A stretch of 8,936 nt of DNA from Pseudomonadota bacterium (GTDB lineage: Bacteria; Pseudomonadota; Gammaproteobacteria; Steroidobacterales; Steroidobacteraceae), in the NCBI GenBank assembly GCA_021792815.1, contig JAJYTX010000086.1, positions 1 through 8,936 on the forward strand, in the 5' to 3' direction. Numbering within the stretch: position 1 is the first letter of the stretch; every line of letters begins with the position of its first letter. Shown here one piece after another: positions 1 through 6,233 of this stretch. A program made the position numbers and the translations under genes. The notes beneath the pieces were generated by a model, which made no database searches, was not told the DNA's origin, and saw only the letters and a list, made by a program, of their open reading frames with translations.

Positions 1-377
1 TCTGCGCCCGCGCCGACCAGCAGCACGTGGCGGGATTTCTCCATCACGCGGCGGGCCAGCTCGACAGGATTTCTCACATGCCGGACCGCGGCCACCGCGC
101 CCGCCCGCAGCGTCAGGCCGTCCATGACGGCCGCATCGAGTTCCGCCGTTCCCTGGCGCGTCAGCGCCGCGCCCCGCCCCGCGTTGAACAGCGGGTTGTC
201 TTCCAGGGCTCGCACCGCGAGCGTCACCGCATCCAGACTGGTACCGCCCCGCTCGAGGACCTCGAAGGCCTGATCGAGCGCGGCGGCGAGTCCTTCGCGA
301 TACTGCGCCTGCTGCGCCTCCGGGAGCGCCGGGAGCGACAGGTCGCCCGCACCGCCATGAACCGCAATGGCATACAT
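1..377 (-). CDS. iaaA: Isoaspartyl peptidase / L-asparaginase, Ntn-hydrolase type (N-terminal part)
   Basis: This is the N-terminal 125 codons of a plant-type asparaginase/isoaspartyl peptidase; the gene leaves the window at position 1. Family members hydrolyse beta-aspartyl (isoaspartyl) dipeptides and asparagine and mature by self-cleavage into alpha and beta subunits. Seen directly: the opening MYAIAVHGGAGDL (residues 1-13, family HGGAG), NPLFNAGRGA (61-70), ELDAAVMDG (79-87), RAGAVAAV (91-98) and RNPVELARRVMEKS (102-115). All follow the order and spacing of E. coli IaaA. Full proteins are about 300-330 residues, so the autocleavage Gly-Thr and the catalytic Thr lie outside the window and activity cannot be judged. 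The start is the ATG at 375-377, preceded by a GGAGG Shine-Dalgarno six bases upstream and followed at once by the conserved N-terminus. It is transcribed divergently from pyc. Confidence 0.93.
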   Translation of the reverse strand, partial: MYAIAVHGGAGDLSLPALPEAQQAQYREGLAAALDQAFEVLERGGTSLDAVTLAVRALEDNPLFNAGRGAALTRQGTAELDAAVMDGLTLRAGAVAAVRHVRNPVELARRVMEKSRHVLLVGAGA

Positions 378-383
378 CGGGAG

Positions 384-388
384 CCTCC
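384..388 (-). promoter_or_regulatory. Ribosome binding site of the isoaspartyl peptidase gene
   Basis: On the minus strand the sequence GGAGG lies six bases upstream of the ATG at 375-377. It is a strong Shine-Dalgarno match and fixes the start codon of the peptidase gene. Confidence 0.75.
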
Positions 389-417
389 GATGAACCCCCA
401 GCCGCTCGCGCAGCAGC

Positions 418-423
418 TATGAT
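418..423 (+). promoter_or_regulatory. Possible -10 element upstream of pyc
   Basis: TATGAT matches the sigma-70 -10 consensus at five of six positions and stands out in GC-rich DNA. No good -35 hexamer lies 16-18 bases upstream; that stretch is C-rich. Transcription from here would give only about a 10-base leader before the GTG at 441. This is a weak candidate, listed because the 63-bp divergent gap must hold signals for both genes unless pyc is transcribed from inside the peptidase gene. Confidence 0.22.
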
Positions 424-440
424 CGGGCGGCATCTTACCG

Positions 441-3400
441 GTGAACAAGGCCATGTTGCAGAAGATTCGAAGCATTCTGGTCGCCAACCGCGGCGAGATT
501 GCCATCCGTGTCATGCGGGCCGCAAGTGAGCTCGGGCTGCGCACCGTGGCCGTATATTCCCAGGAGGACCGCTTCTCGCTGCACCGCACCAAGGCGGACG
601 AGGCGTATCTCGTGGGACAGGGCAAGGGCCCCGTCGAGGCGTACCTGGATATCGAAGGCATCCTGCGCATCGCTCGCGAGGCCCGAGTGGACGCCATTCA
701 TCCCGGATACGGCTTCCTGTCCGAAAATCCAGAGTTCGCGGCCGGTTGCGCGCGGGCCGGGATCCGCTTCATCGGCCCCGAGCCCGAGACCATGCGTACA
801 TTGGGCAACAAGGTGATCGCGCGCGAGCTCGCCGCCCAGGTCGGGGTGCCCGTGATGCCCGCCACGGCGCCCCTGCCGGAGGGCATCGAGGACTGCCAGC
901 GGCTCGCCGGGCAGATCGGCTATCCGGTCATGCTCAAGGCGAGCTGGGGCGGTGGCGGACGCGGCATGCGGATCGTGCAGAGCGATGAGCAGCTTGGGCA
1001 GCTGCTGCCGGTTGCACGCCGCGAGGCCAAGGCCGCGTTCGGCAACGACGAGGTCTACCTGGAAAAGCTGGTGCGCCACGCGCGCCACGTCGAGGTGCAG
1101 ATCCTGGGTGATGCCCATGGCGGGCTCGTGCACCTTTACGAGCGCGACTGCACCGTCCAGCGACGCAATCAGAAGGTCGTCGAGCGCGCCCCGGCGGTAT
1201 TTCTCACCGAGGCGCAGCGCGCCGCAATCTGCGGGGCGGCGCTTGCGATCGGCCGTGCGGCGCGCTATCGCAACGCCGGCACGGTGGAGTTCCTGCAGGA
1301 CGCCGACAGCGGGAAGTTCTATTTCATCGAGGTCAATCCGCGCATCCAGGTCGAGCACACCGTCACCGAGTGCGCCACCGGGATCGACCTGGTCAAGGCG
1401 CAGATCCGCATCGCCGCAGGCGCGCGCCTCGGCACTGCCGACAGCGGCGTGCCGCCACAGGAGCAGATCCGCATTCAAGCGCACGCGCTGCAGTGCCGTG
1501 TCACCACCGAGGATCCGGAAAACGACTTCATCCCCGATTACGGCAAGATCAGCGCCTACCGCAGCCCCGCCGGGTTCGGCATCCGTCTGGACGCCGGCAC
1601 CGCCTATACCGGCGCGATCATCACCCGCTCCTATGACTCTCTGCTCGTCAAAGTGACGTCGTGGGCGTCCACCCCCGAGGAGACCATTGCACGGATGCAT
1701 CGGGCGCTGTGGGAGTTCCGCATCCGTGGCGTGGTCACCAACCTGCGCTTCCTCGACCAGGTCATCACCCATGCGCGCTTCGCCCGCGGCGAGTACACGA
1801 CGCGATTCATCGACGAAACCCCGGAGCTGTTCCGCTGGCCACGCAAGCGAGACCGGGCGACGCGCATCCTCACCTACATCGCCGAAACCATCGTCAACGG
1901 CAATCCGGAGACCCGCGGCCGCCCGCGGCCGGCGCGCATCGAAAGCGCAAGACTGCCGCCGGCGGTCCTCGGTGATCCGCCGCCCGGCACGCGTCAGACG
2001 CTCGAGGAGCTCGGCCCGGAGCGCTTCGCGCAGTGGATGCTGCGCCAGGAGCGCGTACTGCTCACCGACACGACGATGCGCGATGCGCACCAGTCGCTGC
2101 TGGCGACACGGGTGCGCACCATCGACATGACGGCCATCGCGCCATACTACGCCAGCCTGGCGCCCGAACTGTTCTCCGTGGAATGCTGGGGCGGCGCCAC
2201 GTTCGATGTGGCCATGCGCTTCCTGCGCGAGGACCCCTGGCAGCGGCTCTCGGCGCTGCGCGAGCGGCTGCCGAACGTGCTGCTGCAGATGCTGCTGCGC
2301 TCCGCCAACGCAGTCGGCTACACCAACTATCCGGACAATGTGGTACGGTTTTTCGTGCGGCGCGCCGCCGAGCGCGGCATCGACCTGTTCCGGATCTTCG
2401 ACTCGCTCAACTGGGTCGAGAACATGCGCGTGGCCATCGACGCGGTACTGGAAGCGGGCAAGCTTTGCGAGGCGGCGATCTGCTACACCGGCAACCTGAG
2501 CGACCCGCGCGAGAAGAAATACACCCTGGAGTACTACCTGAAGCTCGCGCGCGAGCTGAAGGCCGCGGGCACGCACGTGCTCGGCATCAAGGACATGGCC
2601 GGGTTGTGCCGGCCGCGGGCCGCCTACAGCCTGGTCAAGGCTCTCAAGGAGGAAATCGGCCTGCCGGTGCACTTCCACACCCACGACACCAGCGGCATCG
2701 CCGCGGCAAGCGTGCTTGCCGCCATCGATGCCGGCGTGGACGCCATCGATGGCGCCATCGATGCGATGAGCGGACTCACCTCGCAACCGAACCTCGGTTC
2801 GATCGTCGAAGCGCTGCGCCACGGAGCGCGCGACCCAGGGGTGGATCCGGGGAAGCTGCGCATGCTCTCGTCCTACTGGGAACAGGTACGCCGGCTCTAC
2901 GCTGCCTTCGAAAGCGACCTGCGCTCCGGGGCATCAGAGGTCTACGTGCACGGCATGCCCGGAGGACAGTACACCAACCTGCGCGAACAGGCCCGTTCCC
3001 TCGGCATCGACACCGCACATTGGCCGCAGGTGGCCCAGGCCTATGCCGACGTCAACCTGATGTTCGGCGACATCGTCAAGGTCACTCCCACCTCCAAGGT
3101 GGTCGGCGACATGGCGCTGTTGATGGTCACGAGTGGCCTGACTGCGCAGCAGGTGCTCGACCCGAAGGTCGATGTAGCCTTCCCTGAGTCGGTCGTACAG
3201 CTGTTCCACGGCGATCTCGGCCAGCCCTGCGACGGCTTTCCGCAGGCGCTGCAGCGCAAGGTGCTGAAGGGAGGCGCGCCGCTCGCCAGCCGCCCCGGCG
3301 CCACACTGCCGGCGGTCGATCTCGAGGCCGTGCGGGCCACGATCCAGGAGCAGGTCCCGCGCCCGGTCACCGATGACGACCTCGCCTCGTACCTGATGTA

Positions 3401-3899
3401 CCCGAAGGTCTGGCAGGACTACGCCGCCGAGCGGACGCAGTACGGCGACGTGAGCATTCTGCCGACCCCGGTATTTTTCTACGGCATGGAGCCGGGCCAG
3501 GAAATCAGCATCGATCTGGAGCGGGGGAAAACGCTGTTCGTGCGCTACGTCGCCTGCAGCGAGCCCCACGACGATGGCACGCGCACCGTGTTCCTCGAGC
3601 TCAACGGCCACCCGCGTGCGCTGCGCGTGCCCGACCGCAGCCAGGCGCCCAGGCGTCCGCCCCAGCGCAAGGCCGAGGCGGGTAACCCGCGCCAGGTGGG
3701 CGCGCCCATGCCGGGTACCATCGCCACCATCGCAGTGAGTGTGGGGCGCAGAGTCGCCCGTGGCGACGTGCTCGCCACGCTGGAAGCGATGAAGATGGAG
3801 ACCCAGGTGCGCGCCGAGATCGACGGCGAAGTGGTGGAAGTGCCGGTCACTCCGGGCCAACAGGTCGATCCGAAGGATCTTCTGGTGGTGCTGCGCTGA
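441..3899 (+). CDS. pyc: Pyruvate carboxylase, single-chain biotin enzyme
   Basis: A complete 1152-residue pyruvate carboxylase, the usual length for the one-chain form. It carboxylates pyruvate to oxaloacetate using ATP and bicarbonate, refilling the TCA cycle. Domains in order: biotin carboxylase (about 8-470) with ILVANRGEIAIRV, the ATP-grasp glycine loop KASWGGGGRGMR (166-177), RRNQK (241-245) and EVNPRIQVEHTVTE (297-310, catalytic Arg301); carboxyltransferase (about 540-810) with TDTTMRDAHQSLLATR, metal ligands Asp548, Lys717 (in GIKDMAG), His746 and His748, and ANAVGYTNYPDNV; the PYC-specific domain with VTPTSKVVGDMA (Thr882); and a C-terminal biotinyl domain with EAMKMET, biotinylated Lys1118. 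No key residue is missing. The wording (DTSGIAAASVLAA, TSQPNLGSIVEAL) is very like the Rhizobium enzyme. The start is GTG 441; ATG 453, four codons inside, is an alternative and neither has a strong Shine-Dalgarno. The last 53 bp overlap the convergent membrane-protein gene. Confidence 0.97.
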   Translation: MNKAMLQKIRSILVANRGEIAIRVMRAASELGLRTVAVYSQEDRFSLHRTKADEAYLVGQGKGPVEAYLDIEGILRIAREARVDAIHPGYGFLSENPEFAAGCARAGIRFIGPEPETMRTLGNKVIARELAAQVGVPVMPATAPLPEGIEDCQRLAGQIGYPVMLKASWGGGGRGMRIVQSDEQLGQLLPVARREAKAAFGNDEVYLEKLVRHARHVEVQILGDAHGGLVHLYERDCTVQRRNQKVVERAPAVFLTEAQRAAICGAALAIGRAARYRNAGTVEFLQDADSGKFYFIEVNPRIQVEHTVTECATGIDLVKAQIRIAAGARLGTADSGVPPQEQIRIQAHALQCRVTTEDPENDFIPDYGKISAYRSPAGFGIRLDAGTAYTGAIITRSYDSLLVKVTSWASTPEETIARMHRALWEFRIRGVVTNLRFLDQVITHARFARGEYTTRFIDETPELFRWPRKRDRATRILTYIAETIVNGNPETRGRPRPARIESARLPPAVLGDPPPGTRQTLEELGPERFAQWMLRQERVLLTDTTMRDAHQSLLATRVRTIDMTAIAPYYASLAPELFSVECWGGATFDVAMRFLREDPWQRLSALRERLPNVLLQMLLRSANAVGYTNYPDNVVRFFVRRAAERGIDLFRIFDSLNWVENMRVAIDAVLEAGKLCEAAICYTGNLSDPREKKYTLEYYLKLARELKAAGTHVLGIKDMAGLCRPRAAYSLVKALKEEIGLPVHFHTHDTSGIAAASVLAAIDAGVDAIDGAIDAMSGLTSQPNLGSIVEALRHGARDPGVDPGKLRMLSSYWEQVRRLYAAFESDLRSGASEVYVHGMPGGQYTNLREQARSLGIDTAHWPQVAQAYADVNLMFGDIVKVTPTSKVVGDMALLMVTSGLTAQQVLDPKVDVAFPESVVQLFHGDLGQPCDGFPQALQRKVLKGGAPLASRPGATLPAVDLEAVRATIQEQVPRPVTDDDLASYLMYPKVWQDYAAERTQYGDVSILPTPVFFYGMEPGQEISIDLERGKTLFVRYVACSEPHDDGTRTVFLELNGHPRALRVPDRSQAPRRPPQRKAEAGNPRQVGAPMPGTIATIAVSVGRRVARGDVLATLEAMKMETQVRAEIDGEVVEVPVTPGQQVDPKDLLVVLR

Positions 3900-4872
3900 C
3901 GGCCGCGCCGGCGAACGCCCGGCGGCTCTCGATCAGCTGCCAGATGCCCAGGCCGGGTATGCCGGTGACCCATTCACGTGCGCGGCGAATCAGCGAGCAC
4001 GCGACGGCCGGCGCGGCCGCAATTCCGAGCAGCGCGCACACCAGCACGTAGCCGGCTTCCTGCACGCCGAGCGCGGCCGGAACCGCGAAGCCGAAGGTTC
4101 GCAGGCCGCAGAACAGGCTGTCGATGATGAGCGCGCCGGTCACCGTGACCGCGACCCCCATCAGATGAAAAATGATCCAGGTTTCCAGTGCGCCGAGCAT
4201 CCAGGCGAGGGTGTGCGTGGCGAAGGCGGCCGTCGTCCGGCGATCCGGTGCGGAGACCTGCCGCAGGGCTTGTCCGATGTCGGGTCCGATGTCGGGTCCG
4301 ATCCGAACCGCGGGCCAGCGCCGGGAAATCAGCCGCGCTGCGCCTTCCAGCATCGACAGCAGACGCTGTCGGTAGACAATCACTGCGAGCGCCAGGACAC
4401 CCGCCGGCAGCACCGCGGAGGTCGCCAGCCGCAGCGACGCCGCGTGGTGCCCGATGAGCAGCAGGATCGCGCCGGCCAGCACATAGGGCAGCTTGGCGAG
4501 CTGCTCGACGATGACATCCACGAGCATGGAGCTCATCGCCGGCAGGCCGCTCAGTCCCGCGAGGCTCAGCGCGCGTACGCCGGCCACGATTCCGCCCAGC
4601 TGGGAAAACGGCAGCACCTCCGCCGTCGCTTCACGCACATACCGGGCCCAGATGAATTTCCACGGCGAGGCGCCGCTCTGCCTGTTGCCGATGAACGACC
4701 AGGCGGATCCTGTCAGCGCAATCACCGGCAGATGGATCAGCGCGACGATCACCAGACCGGCGAGACCGACTCTCTCGGCGGCCTGCGCCACTGCGCCGAC
4801 TCCCGCGTACGCCACCGCCGCAACCAGCCCCACGGCGCCGAGCACGGCCGCGAGGAGCTTGGCGCGGCTCAT
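3847..4872 (-). CDS. HpnL-like / lysylphosphatidylglycerol synthase TM-domain (UPF0104-type) integral membrane protein
   Basis: A 341-residue polytopic inner-membrane protein. Hydrophobic segments are visible near residues 5-25, 36-57, 115-140, 149-168, 216-236, 240-262 and 270-292. REATAEVLPFSQLGGIVAGV (80-99) and GFAVPAALGVQEAG (261-274) resemble HpnL and the transmembrane flippase-like part of MprF (the LPG_synthase_TM family). Members lack the soluble aminoacyl-transferase domain, as here, and are thought to move or help modify lipids; HpnL is tied to hopanoid lipids in some bacteria. No hopanoid gene is in this window, so that role is not implied. The ATG (4870-4872) overlaps the sulfotransferase stop as ATGA, indicating translational coupling. 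Residues 192-199 are a duplicated GPDI from a 12-bp tandem repeat. The charged, proline-rich C-terminal tail (about 318-341) is encoded partly antisense to the end of pyc. The family call is firm; the substrate is unknown. Confidence 0.86.
   Translation of the reverse strand: MSRAKLLAAVLGAVGLVAAVAYAGVGAVAQAAERVGLAGLVIVALIHLPVIALTGSAWSFIGNRQSGASPWKFIWARYVREATAEVLPFSQLGGIVAGVRALSLAGLSGLPAMSSMLVDVIVEQLAKLPYVLAGAILLLIGHHAASLRLATSAVLPAGVLALAVIVYRQRLLSMLEGAARLISRRWPAVRIGPDIGPDIGQALRQVSAPDRRTTAAFATHTLAWMLGALETWIIFHLMGVAVTVTGALIIDSLFCGLRTFGFAVPAALGVQEAGYVLVCALLGIAAAPAVACSLIRRAREWVTGIPGLGIWQLIESRRAFAGAAVSAAPPEDPSDRPVGPE
4273..4302. repeat. 12-bp tandem repeat, 2.5 copies, in frame
   Basis: The unit TCCGATGTCGGG occurs twice exactly (4273-4284 and 4285-4296), followed by a six-base partial copy. 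On the minus strand it encodes GPDIGPDIG in the cytoplasmic-looking loop of the HpnL-like protein. The length is a multiple of three, so gain or loss of units keeps the frame. Confidence 0.9.
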
Positions 4873-6101
4873 GCCGGGCTCGTCGATAACGCGCTTTCCG
4901 GGGTCGAGCGGTTGCGCTCGGGGCGGATATCGAACACTTCCATATATCGCGCAAAGCGTTCGCGCAGCCGCGGGGCATCGAGACCGAACGCTTCGAGGCT
5001 GTAGTGATGCACCGGGTAGCCGCCGCGCGGCCTCGTGCGCAGATACTCCGCCACCCGGGTCTCGGCCTGCTCGCTCAACGTCATTCCGCAGTGACGGTAC
5101 AGCCGCTCCAGCGTTTCCATGGGGGCGCCCACGACGTCGTGATAGTACAGGTGCAGGATGTTGCCGCCCTGCGAATGGGCGCTCACGATCCGCTCGGCGC
5201 CCTCCGCCCAGCGGTCGCTCACCTCATGCCCAATCTCCGTGCGGGCGACGCGCAGGGAAAACGGGCGCCTGAGGACCTCGGTGAGCCTGGCCACCGATGC
5301 GAGAACGCGCAACGGATCGCGGTGCAACATGATGACGTGCGCATCGGGATAGGCCGCCCGAAGCGCATCGAGGGCAAAAACGTGATCGGGACACTTCAAT
5401 ACCCAGCGCCTGCCCAGCGGCAGCTGCGCATCGAGGTGCTGGAGAAAACGCCGGTGAAAGATGTACGCGATATGGTGTCCGTGCCGGTCGATCCAGTCGC
5501 GATACGAGGGGATGCGGTACATGGTATCGAACCGCAGGCTCTGAAAGACCTGTGCGGTGATGTCGGTGCATTCCTGCGGAGCGTTGGCCTGCAGCGGGTG
5601 CAGGGTGGCGAGCTCGGGCGAGAGCAGCCGCAACAGCGCAAACTGGCGCTCGACGCGCGCCCGGCGCCGCTCGCCCGATGAAAGCAGGCGGCCTCTCGGA
5701 TAAGGGTAGATGAGCTGCCAGCTGCGGGGCACCGCGATGGCCGGATCGAGCGACAGCAGCGAGTGCAGGAAGGTCGAGCCGCTGCGCGGCAGGCCGGTGA
5801 TGAAGATCGGGCGGGTCAGGGGACGGCGGACGATGCCCGGATCGGCCTCCTCGGCGATATCGAGCCGCAGCAGATTGTCGAGACAGCGCAGGGCGTCGAA
5901 CCGGGCCGCGAGGTGGCCGAAGACGCTGAGCTGTGCTTCCCCGTCCAGGGCATGCAGGAGATGGCGCAGAGCCGCGGTGAACGTCCAGTCGGAGAAATCC
6001 TGGCGTCCGCCGCGGCGCAGTGACGTCGCGATGAGCGCGTCGGCGTCGAGCGGCGCGATGCGCTCGAAAGCTCGGGACATCTGCCGCTGAAAGAATGCCA
6101 T
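4869..6101 (-). CDS. PAPS-dependent sulfotransferase family protein
   Basis: A 410-residue sulfotransferase of the broad bacterial Sulfotransfer_3-like group. These enzymes move a sulfo group from PAPS to a hydroxyl or amino acceptor. The 5'-phosphosulfate loop is FITGLPRSGSTFLHSLL (100-116), and the 3'-phosphate-binding segment is VIMLHRDPLRVLASVARL (256-273), with the Arg-Asp-Pro and the downstream Ser typical of the family. LKCPDHVFALDAL (235-247) and QECTDIT (176-182) are also family-like. There is no signal peptide or membrane span, so it should be cytoplasmic. The first 95 residues are a helical domain seen in the longer members. The start is ATG 6099-6101, nine bases after AGAGGA on the minus strand; an internal Met8 is a weaker alternative. 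Its stop overlaps the start of the membrane-protein gene. The acceptor cannot be read from the sequence; a lipid or other envelope molecule is inferred from that neighbour. Confidence 0.92.
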   Translation of the reverse strand: MAFFQRQMSRAFERIAPLDADALIATSLRRGGRQDFSDWTFTAALRHLLHALDGEAQLSVFGHLAARFDALRCLDNLLRLDIAEEADPGIVRRPLTRPIFITGLPRSGSTFLHSLLSLDPAIAVPRSWQLIYPYPRGRLLSSGERRRARVERQFALLRLLSPELATLHPLQANAPQECTDITAQVFQSLRFDTMYRIPSYRDWIDRHGHHIAYIFHRRFLQHLDAQLPLGRRWVLKCPDHVFALDALRAAYPDAHVIMLHRDPLRVLASVARLTEVLRRPFSLRVARTEIGHEVSDRWAEGAERIVSAHSQGGNILHLYYHDVVGAPMETLERLYRHCGMTLSEQAETRVAEYLRTRPRGGYPVHHYSLEAFGLDAPRLRERFARYMEVFDIRPERNRSTPESALSTSPA

Positions 6102-6110
6102 GCGTTCCCG

Positions 6111-6116
6111 TCCTCT
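6111..6116 (-). promoter_or_regulatory. Ribosome binding site of the sulfotransferase gene
   Basis: AGAGGA on the minus strand lies nine bases upstream of the ATG at 6099-6101. It supports that start over the internal Met codon seven codons later. Confidence 0.55.
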
Positions 6117-6181
6117 TGGCTGAACTCACCACGCCGGCTCCAGGGGCCCATCGGGTCGATGAGCCGGGCGTTCCGGCCCTG

Positions 6182-6209
6182 AGTATATGCAAGCCGGGAG
6201 GAAGGAAAA
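6182..6209 (-). promoter_or_regulatory. Possible sigma-70 promoter for the sulfotransferase-membrane protein pair
   Basis: Reading the minus strand, TATACT (6187-6182) matches the -10 consensus at five of six positions. It lies 16 bases downstream of TTTTCC (6209-6204), a poor -35. This is the most AT-rich patch in the 132-bp gap after the glucoamylase-like gene and would give a leader of about 75 bases. No convincing terminator separates the two genes, so read-through is equally possible. Confidence 0.3.
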
Positions 6210-6233
6210 TTCCCCGGGGACTTCGGAATGCCC

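Noticed and set aside
435..2822. A 795-codon open frame on the minus strand, antisense to pyc
   Set aside because: It lies opposite a complete, strongly conserved pyruvate carboxylase. High-GC codon bias often leaves the antisense frame free of stops. The translation has no recognisable domain.
3656..3700. Proline/arginine-rich linker before the biotinyl domain of pyruvate carboxylase considered as unusual
   Set aside because: A variable linker at this place is normal in the family; the flanking motifs VPDR and GAPMPG are intact.
2934..3860. A 308-codon minus-strand open frame, His/Arg-rich, opposite the end of pyc
   Set aside because: It is the same kind of GC-driven shadow, with no family motifs and a composition typical of out-of-frame translation.
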